This document shows positions 55,335 to 63,119 of a DNA stretch of 64,000 nucleotides, piece by piece; position 1 is the stretch's first letter; every line of letters begins with the position of its first letter. The DNA comes from a virus. Made by a program: the position numbers and the translations under genes. The notes under the pieces are model-generated. The model worked only from the letters and a program-made list of their open reading frames with translations, made no database searches and was not told the origin of the DNA. The DNA lies in the IMG/VR virus record IMGVR_UViG_3300028840_003497, positions 1-64,000 of that record. One strand, written 5' to 3'.

Positions 55335-55720
55335 ATCGTCAGTCCCCAATTCTTCGCCAGCGCCACGTATTTAATAGGCTTCCCGTGCGCCTCTTCTATA
55401 TGGTAATGCAGCCCCCGCTCGCTCACCAGGACAACCGTCTCAACCATCTCACTAGATGCGTAACGGGCCACCTGAGAAGCCACAGACTTCGCATTAGGCT
55501 TCCCTTTCTTCACCTCGACGGCCACAGCGCCCTCCACGAGCAAGTCCACCCTGCAACGCGGGGCAATGGTCACCTCGCGTTCATAGGCCAACCCTGCGCC
55601 CTCCAGGGCCTTTATAATCGCCACCACAACCTCAGACTCCAACCGGACCACTGGGATACGGATGCTTCGAGTGGCAACCAAGACTCGATCAACGAGAGAG
55701 AGTTCGGGTTCGTGGGTCAT
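55331..55720 (-). CDS. PD-(D/E)XK nuclease
   Basis: 129 residues. Core: RCRVDLLVEGAVAVEVKKG, i.e. Asp ... Glu-Val-Lys, the catalytic PD-(D/E)XK layout, then SVASQVARYASSEMVETVVL with Gln and a helix as in Holliday-junction resolvase-like and VRR-NUC folds. The small size fits a resolvase or nicking enzyme. Start is behind GGAGGG. The gene is beside the helicase, so a repair or recombination role is likely. Confidence 0.7.
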   Translation of the reverse strand: MTHEPELSLVDRVLVATRSIRIPVVRLESEVVVAIIKALEGAGLAYEREVTIAPRCRVDLLVEGAVAVEVKKGKPNAKSVASQVARYASSEMVETVVLVSERGLHYHIEEAHGKPIKYVALAKNWGLTI

Positions 55721-55734
55721 CAGCCCTCCTGGAA

Positions 55735-55748
55735 CGAACTTGAGTTCG
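55735..55748. repeat. Dispersed palindrome, copy 10
   Basis: CGAACTTGAGTTCG in the 30-base gap between a stop at 55751 and a start at 55720. Confidence 0.85.
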
Positions 55749-55750
55749 CG

Positions 55751-56212
55751 CTATTTCTTCAACGATGACAATTTACTATGATCGACCGCCACGAAATTAC
55801 GCATCGGTCCAAGCCTTAGATTCATTCCACAATGAGGACACGGATCCCCAACTGCACCAATGTCCTTCTGGGGATCCAGTTTGCAGTTCGCGCACACCAC
55901 CTCAAACACCGCAGCAATGGCACCAAACCCTGTCCTCTCATCTATCCCGAAGAGACCATTCAGCACCCCGAGAAAGCCAACTTTGTAAACTTTCCTGCCG
56001 CCAACTTCTACCGGCTCGTCATCCTCCCACACGTCGTGGACGGCCCCTGGGATTTGATCCATACTAACCTGGATCTCCTCATCTTTGGCCAATTCATCAT
56101 TACAAGGAACCTTTGCTGCTCGCAACGCAGCCATCGCCTCCGGATCAGCCTTGACCGCCCGATTGAGAACATTCAATGCGTCAGCGATACTGATGTTCTT
56201 TCTAATAGTCAC
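55751..56212 (-). CDS. Zinc-ribbon protein of unknown function
   Basis: 153 residues. The C-terminal half has CANCKLDP and CPHCGMNLRLG, a four-Cys ribbon; the N-terminal half is helical (ISIADALNVLNRAVKADPEA). Start overlaps the upstream stop by 11 bases. No family recognised. Confidence 0.65.
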   Translation of the reverse strand: MTIRKNISIADALNVLNRAVKADPEAMAALRAAKVPCNDELAKDEEIQVSMDQIPGAVHDVWEDDEPVEVGGRKVYKVGFLGVLNGLFGIDERTGFGAIAAVFEVVCANCKLDPQKDIGAVGDPCPHCGMNLRLGPMRNFVAVDHSKLSSLKK

Positions 56213-56810
56213 TCCGCCACCTTACAGAAGATTTGCACCCAGTCATGACCATTGGAGCATTCGGAAGATTAACATGGTCTTCATCTTGCTTCACCAAGGG
56301 CCTGTCCAAGATTTCATCGATCCACCCCATCATCTCGTCGGACATACCTGTGCCGATCTGTTTCATCAGCGCCGCCTTGAGATTGTCACGCTGGTAGATC
56401 ACCTCGGCGAGCTTGATACCTGTCGACTCTTGGATCGCCATTTTGTGTGTCACAAATTGAGACCGAACCAGCCGCAATTCCTCCCGGACCTCATCCAGTT
56501 TTTCGCGAAGCAATTTATTGTCTTCGTTTTTAGACGACGCCTCTGTTGCCAATCTAACAAACTCGTCACGATTGATATGAACGCGCTCCCCCCCATCAAA
56601 ACGGGCATCCATCAACACGGCAACCAACGTGGACATCCCTATCTGCTTGCGCTTGAAATCATGCCGCTCATCAGACAACTGTGTCTCCAGTTCTCTGATA
56701 TGCAACCCGAGCTTATCATTTTCGTTCTGCAAATCTCTCTTCTCCAGCAATACACGCCGAACATCCTGTCCCACCACGTCCTCTTTTGACTTTTTTTCTT
56801 CGTCTGACAT
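56202..56810 (-). CDS. Coiled-coil protein of unknown function
   Basis: 202 residues, ATG at 56810 behind AAAGGAG. Almost all charged helix, with heptad-like stretches (RDLQNENDKLGLHIRELETQ; LLREKLDEVREELRLVRSQF). The end holds NLPNAPMVMTGCKSSVRW. Could be a scaffold or regulator. No recognised family. Confidence 0.6.
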   Translation of the reverse strand: MSDEEKKSKEDVVGQDVRRVLLEKRDLQNENDKLGLHIRELETQLSDERHDFKRKQIGMSTLVAVLMDARFDGGERVHINRDEFVRLATEASSKNEDNKLLREKLDEVREELRLVRSQFVTHKMAIQESTGIKLAEVIYQRDNLKAALMKQIGTGMSDEMMGWIDEILDRPLVKQDEDHVNLPNAPMVMTGCKSSVRWRSDY

Positions 56811-57337
56811 CACAATCTCCTTTGTTCCTTTATTTTCTGCAGGCACTCCCACGCATGCTTATTCCATCTTGCATCGATCAACGCATTGTGCGCGCCATCT
56901 GGATCCTTGGGCAACTCAGAACGCTCCACATTCATCCAGAACATCTCCTGTTTAATGTCGAGCGTGTACCAGGGCATCCCTTTGGGCAGATCGATCATCA
57001 TCCCGAAGATCCAGCACAGGAGGACGTGATCGTAGTCGGCGTAATAGCCCCACAGCTCGACCGGATCTTCTTTGCTAGGCTTCAAGAAGTCTAACAAAGC
57101 ACTTCGGATCTCGGGCATGCGCTTCCAGGCTGGATTGTACCCACATGCGATGTCGCCCTTGTCTGGCAATTTGCAAATGACGTTTTTACGCACCCACTCG
57201 TTCGCCCTGCTCATGTCAGCGTCTAGATTGATCGCGTAGAACTCGCTATTATCCTCGCCAACCACACCGATCGATATCATCTCCAGAAAACCGGGCTCCT
57301 CCATAAACTCAAAATCGTAAAAAAACCGTCTACTCAT
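56810..57337 (-). CDS. 3'-5' exonuclease of the DEDDh superfamily
   Basis: 175 residues from the ATG at 57337 behind GGAGG. RRFFYDFEFMEEPGFLEM gives Exo I (Asp-x-Glu), GYYADYDHVLLCW gives Exo II (Asp), and AHNALIDARWNKHAW gives Exo III with His-x4-Asp. This layout and length match the Rv2179c-like exoribonucleases (PF16473) and oligoribonuclease relatives. Expected to trim RNA or DNA 3' ends. Overlaps the upstream gene by 8 bases. Confidence 0.8.
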   Translation of the reverse strand: MSRRFFYDFEFMEEPGFLEMISIGVVGEDNSEFYAINLDADMSRANEWVRKNVICKLPDKGDIACGYNPAWKRMPEIRSALLDFLKPSKEDPVELWGYYADYDHVLLCWIFGMMIDLPKGMPWYTLDIKQEMFWMNVERSELPKDPDGAHNALIDARWNKHAWECLQKIKEQRRL

Positions 57338-57620
57338 CGTACTCCTCCCATTTCGCAATCACGGGCTGAACCTCAATATTCTCCCGCTCTTCTTTATCGG
57401 TCACGCCGCCCCAGAAACTCTCCCCAGATGAGCAATACACGTCGCTGTTGTTCCCCATGGCCCATCTAATCTCCGGCCCAGGAACATTCGTCGAACCAAC
57501 CGCTTCAAACTGTCTATACTCCGTTTTGAAGCACAGACTGTCGCCGTGTAAGAAGAACCCAGGCGGACACTCCCGAATCGAGCAAGGCCAACCATCCGGC
57601 TCAAGAATCAACCGTCTCAT
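57330..57620 (-). CDS. Conserved-type phage protein of unknown function
   Basis: 96 residues from the ATG at 57620, seven bases after GGAAGG; longer in-frame frames lie inside the neighbour. LILEPDGWPCSIRECPPGFF, SGESFWGG and VQPVIAKWEE form a pattern I have the impression is common in phage genomes. Function unknown. Confidence 0.65.
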   Translation of the reverse strand: MRRLILEPDGWPCSIRECPPGFFLHGDSLCFKTEYRQFEAVGSTNVPGPEIRWAMGNNSDVYCSSGESFWGGVTDKEERENIEVQPVIAKWEEYDE

Positions 57621-58002
57621 CTGTTGCCTTCCGCGAACTTGAGTTCGCAACCTTGAGTTTGCATACCGGACACCTTTCATCCATCCTTGAATACCGATCC
57701 CCGCATGATCGGCACGTCTCTATCGCCTCATCCTGTCGATGCAGCAAATCCAACAATGCCTCTCGCGCTTTGGCTCGCGGAACAACTTCAACATCCCACC
57801 CTGGAGTCAGGAACAGAACCGTCACGTTCTTCCCGGTGGACTTATTGACCTCACGGATCCCCTTTCGGAGCCTATTCCACAGCGCCTTCTGCCACTGGTA
57901 GCTCGGCTCTTCCACCCGGATGACGATCAGATCGCCGTCTCCCAGGTTGTGGGACTCGGAGTTCTCCTCCAGCCATGCCCGGATCTCAGATTCCTGCCCC
58001 AT
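57601..58002 (-). CDS. Zinc-ribbon protein of unknown function
   Basis: 133 residues. N-terminal helical half (SYQWQKALWNRLRKGIREVN), then CRSCGDRYSRMDERCPVC, a four-Cys ribbon near the end. The last codons contain palindrome copy 11 and the ribosome site of the next gene. No family recognised. Confidence 0.65.
   Translation of the reverse strand: MGQESEIRAWLEENSESHNLGDGDLIVIRVEEPSYQWQKALWNRLRKGIREVNKSTGKNVTVLFLTPGWDVEVVPRAKAREALLDLLHRQDEAIETCRSCGDRYSRMDERCPVCKLKVANSSSRKATDETVDS
57634..57647. repeat. Dispersed palindrome, copy 11
   Basis: CGAACTTGAGTTCG at the 3' end of the gene at 57601-58002, just upstream of the ribosome site and start (57620) of the next gene. Confidence 0.85.
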
Positions 58003-58483
58003 GCTCCATCTCCTTGATTTGGTGTGCCGTATTGATGAGTATTTTCATCAGTTGTGGGCTCATCCCAAAACGCACCTTATTCTTCCGGAGGCTTTCGAAA
58101 ATATCCCCGTCGCCACGTTTTACTGCCGCCATCCAGTCGCAAATCATCTCAACTATCGCAAACAAACCCATGTCTTCCAGGTCGTCTCCGTGCTCGGGAT
58201 GATGATCGTTGTTCGCGTAGTGGTGTTCCAGCGCCGGTCCCATGTCCTGCAACACAACCTTGTACTCAGGAGATCCGTACGTCAGTAGCCGCAACAATGG
58301 CGTCACCCTGATAAATGTCTCACGCTCCGGATCCTCCATTTTTGAAGCATCGTGAACCATAGCTCTCCGTAAAAGCTCCTGCGCGAACATCATCATTATC
58401 TTAGACACCTCCTGCTGGTGCTTGCGTGTCTCGGCCTCGAAGAATAGTTCCTCTTTGCTCATATCTTCATTCGATTTCGTCAT
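57986..58483 (-). CDS. DUF5662-like protein
   Basis: 165 residues from the ATG at 58483 behind GGGAG. Contains RRAMVHDASKMEDPERETFI, GSPEYKVVLQDMGPALEHHY and NNDHHPEHGDDLEDMGLFAI, then EMICDWMAAVKRG. The H-D-x-S-K, H-H-Y-x-x-N-x-H-H-P-E-H and D-W motifs match the DUF5662 family; the His/Asp pattern resembles HD-type metal sites. Function not established. Confidence 0.75.
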   Translation of the reverse strand: MTKSNEDMSKEELFFEAETRKHQQEVSKIMMMFAQELLRRAMVHDASKMEDPERETFIRVTPLLRLLTYGSPEYKVVLQDMGPALEHHYANNDHHPEHGDDLEDMGLFAIVEMICDWMAAVKRGDGDIFESLRKNKVRFGMSPQLMKILINTAHQIKEMEHGAGI

Positions 58484-58916
58484 AAAATTCTCCCACGTTA
58501 ATAGCCTGCGGAACAAAATCGAGAGATCCCTCTTCAATAACATCCACGCAAGTCTCGTTGATTCTAGGACGATATGTCCTGACGAACAGAAATCCATCCT
58601 TCTCCATCGCCCACACGGGAACATTGAATTTGTCCCACTCTGGAAGGAACCCGCTATCCTTCGGCCAGCACAAGATCCACATCTGGTTGTGCTTGTCGGT
58701 CCATTCCTTCGCTAGAGGCATATGACCAGCACGATTAAAACCAGTCGGAAGCCCTATAGCAAAACTGCCAATCTGCGGCGACATAGTACCAACGACATGA
58801 TTCCTACAACCTGCAGCCTCGCCCCATTCAATCGGCTTATAATGCCCACACGTCGTGTCCATTCCTGAAGCACATCCAGGGCACACGAATTTCTTAATCA
58901 TCTCAACATCATTCAT
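58467..58916 (-). CDS. Cys/His-rich protein of unknown function
   Basis: 149 residues. Begins KKFVCPGCASGMDTTCGHYK with CRNH further on, a probable zinc site, then strands (IGSFAIGLPTGFN; FNVPVWAMEKDGFLFVRTYR). No family recognised. Confidence 0.6.
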   Translation of the reverse strand: MNDVEMIKKFVCPGCASGMDTTCGHYKPIEWGEAAGCRNHVVGTMSPQIGSFAIGLPTGFNRAGHMPLAKEWTDKHNQMWILCWPKDSGFLPEWDKFNVPVWAMEKDGFLFVRTYRPRINETCVDVIEEGSLDFVPQAINVGEFYDEIE

Positions 58917-58947
58917 CCGTCAACTCCTCAGCAGCAACAAAAACGAC

Positions 58948-59130
58948 TCAGTCTTCATATCGAATGGTCACAGTTAACACTTTGTCGTCTTTCTTCTTCT
59001 TGACCTTCTCCGCCCAGGCCATAATCGTCCCTGTCCTGGTGTCGGAATCAAACACGCGCACCTTGTCATAACGAACCTCGCGGCAGTTCCATCCGTAGAG
59101 CGCAGTGGCGATGATTTTCTTAGGTTCCAT
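58948..59130 (-). CDS. Small protein of unknown function
   Basis: 60 residues behind GGAGGG. Alternating strands with basic patches (DKVRVFDSDTRTGTIMAWAE; KKKKDDKVLTVTIRYED) suggest a small beta fold. Nothing recognised. Confidence 0.55.
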   Translation of the reverse strand: MEPKKIIATALYGWNCREVRYDKVRVFDSDTRTGTIMAWAEKVKKKKDDKVLTVTIRYED

Positions 59131-59131
59131 T

Positions 59132-59473
59132 TCAGCCCTCCACCGGATTTACGTCGAGCACGATGAGGTGCATGTACTGCACGTCGCTGACCTGCCTGGA
59201 GTAACGATGGTACGCCTTTATCTGCTCGCGCTCCCTGCACGTCACATCGACCGTGACGCAGACGTACGGCTTGCCCGTCTCGGGATCCCATTCGATCTCC
59301 GCCTTGGGATCACCAATCACCTCGAATGCCTTCCTAGCAGCCTCTACGTGCGCATCGACAGCATCTTTCCACTTCGAAGCCCCAGCTATCACCCGTCGAT
59401 TGTGCCGCATCTCACGCTTCAACTGCTCGTTCCTGCTCTCCATCGCTTCCCTCAACTCTTCAACACCGATCAT
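59132..59473 (-). CDS. Protein of unknown function
   Basis: 113 residues from the ATG at 59473 directly after AAGGAGGATGAT; a longer start overlaps the upstream gene. A helical start (EELREAMESRNEQLKREMRH) and a strand-rich end (GKPYVCVTVDVTCREREQIK; MHLIVLDVNPVEG). Nothing recognised. Confidence 0.6.
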   Translation of the reverse strand: MIGVEELREAMESRNEQLKREMRHNRRVIAGASKWKDAVDAHVEAARKAFEVIGDPKAEIEWDPETGKPYVCVTVDVTCREREQIKAYHRYSRQVSDVQYMHLIVLDVNPVEG

Positions 59474-59508
59474 ATCATCCTCCTTACACACCTCAGTCAG
59501 GTGGTTAT

Positions 59509-60372
59509 TTAGCAATTCTTTTTTTCTTCCTCGTCCAATAACTTCTCTACGTACCGCCATACTCTCATCATCAAGTCAACAACCGGAGGCTCGATAAACA
59601 TCATCGCAAAACTCTCGTCCTGGGGCCTCAGATCACTGACCGCATCAATGGCAAGCCTCCGCTTCCTCTTCTTCCAACATTTGAGACCCTCGTCCATCTC
59701 CCACCCGTGAGCCTGAAGTGCTCGAAATTTACACTCGAAGAAAACTCGCGATCTGACCATAACAGCATTGAGATCTCCATCACGCCAATGTCCATCTGTA
59801 TAGATACTTAAGGCCATCTTCTTGGCTCGGACAGTGGCCACCTCATCTAACGCAACGGCCTTCTCTCTCCCTTCGAGTTCCACCTCTCCAGGAGTTCCAG
59901 CAGTGTCACTTGTCTCCACCCTGGCCCCTTCGTCCTCGCAGCTTCCAGGATCTGATTCACAGTCGGATTCGCCCCCACTCTGCTCCGAAACTCCGTCACA
60001 CCTTTCCGTGCAAACCCCTCGATCAATGTCATCTGCTCCTGGCCTATAGTCTTCATTCTCAACCTCCGCTTGGTAAAGCAAGTCGTTAATCATCATGATA
60101 AAATTGGACACATCAGCGCATTCCTCGCGAACCGATCTGATATTCTCCAACTGGACATGCGCCAAAATGCGACCCTGACCATCGATCACCTTCGGAAGCA
60201 CAAGAGACAATTCACGAACCTCATCGTAAACCCTCGCCAGGAGCGACCCAGGAAGATCTCTGGCCCACCCGCGCTCTCCGCGCAGTTTGTCGTGTTTTCT
60301 CAGCTTAGCTTCCTGCAACAAAGCCAGCCGAATCACCGGCTCCCGAATATCGCCAACAGTCAACTTCTTCAT
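59509..60372 (-). CDS. Protein of unknown function, weak MazG-like part
   Basis: 287 residues. Residues 48-100 have YDEVRELSLVL and REECADVSNFIMMINDLLY; the E-x-x-E ... E-x-x-D arrangement is reminiscent of all-alpha NTP pyrophosphohydrolases, but spacing is loose. A long Ser/Glu/Gly-rich linker follows, then a helical basic part. Start overlaps the upstream stop (ATGA). Confidence 0.5.
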   Translation of the reverse strand: MKKLTVGDIREPVIRLALLQEAKLRKHDKLRGERGWARDLPGSLLARVYDEVRELSLVLPKVIDGQGRILAHVQLENIRSVREECADVSNFIMMINDLLYQAEVENEDYRPGADDIDRGVCTERCDGVSEQSGGESDCESDPGSCEDEGARVETSDTAGTPGEVELEGREKAVALDEVATVRAKKMALSIYTDGHWRDGDLNAVMVRSRVFFECKFRALQAHGWEMDEGLKCWKKRKRRLAIDAVSDLRPQDESFAMMFIEPPVVDLMMRVWRYVEKLLDEEEKKNC

Positions 60373-60689
60373 TTACTCACCTTCTTCTCAGCGCGTCGGA
60401 TTCGCGCTTTGATCCGCTTCTCTTCAGCTGCCAAATCCTTCACGCGATGTTGAATATCGTCCAGAGCCTCTCGGCGGTAGCGAAACTGGCGCTCTTTGTT
60501 AGCGTACTGAAGGAGCACCTCGACAGGATCAAGTATTTCCTCGCAGTCCCGGCACTCTACACGCCGCAGCTTTGGATCCACCCGCACCCGGGTATGCCTG
60601 CACTCATTGATCATACGCGGCTTAATGTCGAGTCGCGCCGAGCCGAAGTTGCCAACGACAACCTCCGCCAGCTTATCTTCATCGCTCAT
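60369..60689 (-). CDS. Zinc-binding, coiled-coil protein
   Basis: 106 residues. CRHTRVRVDPKLRRVECRDC gives a C-x-H/C-x2-C-type site, followed by a long helix that is charged (HRVKDLAAEEKRIKARIRRA). Overlaps neighbours at both ends (ATGA type). Nothing recognised. Confidence 0.6.
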   Translation of the reverse strand: MSDEDKLAEVVVGNFGSARLDIKPRMINECRHTRVRVDPKLRRVECRDCEEILDPVEVLLQYANKERQFRYRREALDDIQHRVKDLAAEEKRIKARIRRAEKKVSK

Positions 60690-61240
60690 GTGTACCCCTC
60701 AAACAAAACGGGCCGTAGAGACTTCTTCAAATAAAGAGGATGCTTTGGATGGCCAGCAGCAGTAATTCCGAAACAATACATCTCCATATCCTTCGCAGCC
60801 AACAACATTGCAACTTGGCGACCACGATCAAGATGGCCACCATGAGATCCCCAGCATAATACAATCAGATCACTCTGCTTTGCAACATCAATGATCGCGT
60901 TGTCATTGTCCGGACCAACCGGATCAGGCTCTGCCTTCATCACCTTCGGGTCAGTAGCCCGGAACGAGAAAATGTTCAGCATCACCATCCTGCCATACCC
61001 CCACGCCTTCGCATAGTTGACACAACGTCTAACAGTGGGGTCGTTCTTCTTTTCGTCAGCGGTCGACGGGTTGAGACCCACAAATACCGCGCAGCCCTTG
61101 GTGCTATCCCACTCGCGCCACAGCCTATAACGGTGCCGACGATCAATGCTGAAATCGGCACCTTCCCCCGCAACGTCGAGCAGGTCTAGCTGTCTATCAA
61201 TGGAGTTTCTTCTCACACTCATGTCCTGGCCCCGGACCAT
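60686..61240 (-). CDS. DUF1643 family protein
   Basis: 184 residues. CAVFVGLNPSTADEKKNDPT, RRCVNYAKAWGYGRMVMLNI and FSFRATDPKVMK match DUF1643 (PF07799). C-terminal WGSHGGHLDRGR and YCFGITAAGHPKHPLYL also fit. Biochemical role unknown. The start is unsure: no strong ribosome site precedes 61240 or the ATG at 61222, and the frame continues upstream through one TGA to an ATG at 61333. Confidence 0.8.
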   Translation of the reverse strand: MVRGQDMSVRRNSIDRQLDLLDVAGEGADFSIDRRHRYRLWREWDSTKGCAVFVGLNPSTADEKKNDPTVRRCVNYAKAWGYGRMVMLNIFSFRATDPKVMKAEPDPVGPDNDNAIIDVAKQSDLIVLCWGSHGGHLDRGRQVAMLLAAKDMEMYCFGITAAGHPKHPLYLKKSLRPVLFEGYT

Positions 61241-61329
61241 GGTATCCGTACCGATGACAAGTCCCGATACTGTTCACTGGCAATTCTGCGGCCTCCCACA
61301 CGGGAGCTTTTCCAGATCGAACTCACCCG

Positions 61330-61800
61330 TCATGACACGTACCGGGCAAATCGCCTCGCAGCTGTCTTGGCTTGTCCGAGTTTCTCTATCTTGATCTTGC
61401 CAGCCTTTACGAACGGGGTCTTGTCAGTCTTGAGGTACCGCTCCGCAAACATCATATCACCAATCCCAAACCCACAAGCTGCTCTGTGGCTCCAACCGTA
61501 CCACTTCTGCTCTTCCTCATTAAATCCAATTGAACAACAATTGTTCACTGCCCCTTTTGGGTCGGCTAGTTGTACCTGCCTGATGCCGTGCTTGATGCAC
61601 AGATAGCGAGCCATCTTTGCGTCCCCCATGTATTGCCCATTGAAGTCAGAGTAACAGCAGACCATATCCAGCTTGCCGTCGCCCCCATACGCAGAAGTGT
61701 CGCGCAACTCCCGGCAGTAGAAATACCCCGGATAGTGCCTGCAAAACAACGTCTCTATAACATTCGGCAAATGTTTAATTTCCTCTTTCTTAATCGTCAT
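61330..61800 (-). CDS. Protein of unknown function, Cys-rich
   Basis: 156 residues from the ATG at 61800, after GGAGGCAGAAA. FCRHYPGYFYCRELRDTSAY, VNNCCSIGF and KWYGWSHRAACGFGIGD are distinctive; the last one I have the impression recurs in phage and plasmid genomes. Function unknown. The stop overlaps an ATG (ATGA) that opens the frame leading into the DUF1643 gene. Confidence 0.65.
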   Translation of the reverse strand: MTIKKEEIKHLPNVIETLFCRHYPGYFYCRELRDTSAYGGDGKLDMVCCYSDFNGQYMGDAKMARYLCIKHGIRQVQLADPKGAVNNCCSIGFNEEEQKWYGWSHRAACGFGIGDMMFAERYLKTDKTPFVKAGKIKIEKLGQAKTAARRFARYVS

Positions 61801-62140
61801 TTTCTGCCTCCATCGAATCATATGTCGCATCAAAGATATCCGGCTTGCACGGATATCTCTCACCTTGGACCCCGGTAATAATCCAGTCTCCAGGACAAAC
61901 AATGTGTCCACCCTCCAGCGTATCAACCCATCCGTGACGACGCATAATCTCTCCGCACTTCTCACATTTTTTATCACCATCGCATTCCGGCCTACGATAG
62001 CGCCTTACAACCTTCCCCTCGGGTATGAACCCTTCCTTATCGTTCACATAGATAGGCTCAGAATCGTCCTCCGGATGATCTCCGTTCTTGAACCACTGCG
62101 TAGCATCAATTACAACCGGCTTCTTTCTAAACTTTGACAT
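61790..62140 (-). CDS. PGDYG-type phage protein
   Basis: 116 residues from the ATG at 62140 behind GGGAG. FRKKPVVIDATQWFKNGD, CEKCGEIMRRHGWVDT and CPGDWIITGVQGERYPCKPD followed by IFDATY match the small conserved phage family with a P-G-D-Y/W-x-x-T-G-V motif. Function unknown. Overlaps both neighbours. Confidence 0.7.
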   Translation of the reverse strand: MSKFRKKPVVIDATQWFKNGDHPEDDSEPIYVNDKEGFIPEGKVVRRYRRPECDGDKKCEKCGEIMRRHGWVDTLEGGHIVCPGDWIITGVQGERYPCKPDIFDATYDSMEAENDD

Positions 62141-62480
62141 CTTTCGACACTCCCTTTTCATTAATAATCGACATTACCTGATTGCCCTTCTTCTTGATAC
62201 TAAGCGACACGGCAAACAACTCTTCGGCAATCCACTTGATCGCCTGATCTCGCGTCTCACACAACCAAAGAGCATTGACTACGTGCACATTGCCATCCGA
62301 CTTGAATGCCACTTGAGCCCTCTGGGCATCCCCTTCTTTCGTGGCAATAAAACGAAGGAAAACCACCTCCTTCGGACGATAGTCAGCCTCCCAGATCAGA
62401 GAGGGACTATCTGAACCAACATGCATTACCCACATCCGATCCCCAAACTCCATCGCTTTCAATTTCTCTTCACACATCAT
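62127..62480 (-). CDS. Protein of unknown function
   Basis: 117 residues. Strands with RMWVMHVGSDSPSLIWEADY and helix (CETRDQAIKWIAEELFAVSL). Overlaps the next gene's start by 14 bases. Nothing recognised. Confidence 0.6.
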   Translation of the reverse strand: MMCEEKLKAMEFGDRMWVMHVGSDSPSLIWEADYRPKEVVFLRFIATKEGDAQRAQVAFKSDGNVHVVNALWLCETRDQAIKWIAEELFAVSLSIKKKGNQVMSIINEKGVSKDVKV

Positions 62481-62495
62481 GAGCCTGCCTTTCCG

Positions 62496-62509
62496 CGAAC
62501 TTAAGTTCG
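62496..62509. repeat. Dispersed palindrome, copy 12 (fully symmetric)
   Basis: CGAACTTAAGTTCG, a perfect palindrome. The TAA stop of the gene at 62501-62581 lies inside it. Confidence 0.85.
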
Positions 62510-62581
62510 CTCTTCATTGCTGATTTCAACAATTTTCTGGACTATCTCGTTCGACCGCCCCTCACGCCTCTTGTTCTCCAT
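62501..62581 (-). CDS. Very small protein
   Basis: 26 residues from the ATG at 62581 (GAGGAG 9 bases upstream, inside the overlapping gene): a charged helix with EGRSNEIVQKIVEISNEERT. Its stop codon is in the palindrome. It may be a real small gene or a coupled leader peptide. Confidence 0.4.
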   Translation of the reverse strand: MENKRREGRSNEIVQKIVEISNEERT

Positions 62582-62774
62582 GACTCCGTGCTCCTCTAAT
62601 CTTGGGCTTAAATAACGACCTACGTAAGAGATTGATACTAGTAACAACTGCATCTTTAGGCCAACCCCTGTCACGGATGATATCCTCAATATCAGGAACA
62701 GGTCCTATTTGGGTATGTATCGAATTCCCTATTTCACTACCATTGCGCCATGCAATAAAATACGTGTACCACAT
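62562..62774 (-). CDS. Small protein of unknown function
   Basis: 70 residues. MWYTYFIAWRNGSEIGNS and GPVPDIEDIIRDRGWPKDAV: strand, turn, helix and strand, a form common among small phage proteins. No function known. Confidence 0.6.
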   Translation of the reverse strand: MWYTYFIAWRNGSEIGNSIHTQIGPVPDIEDIIRDRGWPKDAVVTSINLLRRSLFKPKIRGARSHGEQEA

Positions 62775-62804
62775 CTAAACGCCTTCCTTTCTCATACACA
62801 GTCA

Positions 62805-63119
62805 TCAATCCTCCTTCACAAAATCAGCATCATCTAAGGATCCTGCAAATACGTTACGTCCACGAAGATTCAACGGTGCCCCATTATCCGATGGCATAAA
62901 CCATGATTCGCGTGGAACTGTGCCCTTCTGAACGTAGAAGCCGAACCTGTCCGAAAGCTGCATTCCACATGACTTACATTCCCAATGAACGATACTAGCT
63001 GGCGTAGGCAACAATTTTCCCATACGGTTTCCCGTACAGTTCTCCATGCACGTAATTTCGGAGCCGACCCTATTCATCGAGGCACCGCACTTGCACTTTC
63101 TGGTGTCTATCTCAACCAT
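62805..63119 (-). CDS. Zinc-binding protein of unknown function
   Basis: 104 residues. CKCGASMNRVGSEITCMENC and WECKSCGMQLSDRFGF give two Cys pairs, i.e. one or two zinc ribbons; the rest has RESWFMPSDNGAPLNLRGRN. Overlaps the upstream stop by 8 bases; no good ribosome site. Confidence 0.65.
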   Translation of the reverse strand: MVEIDTRKCKCGASMNRVGSEITCMENCTGNRMGKLLPTPASIVHWECKSCGMQLSDRFGFYVQKGTVPRESWFMPSDNGAPLNLRGRNVFAGSLDDADFVKED

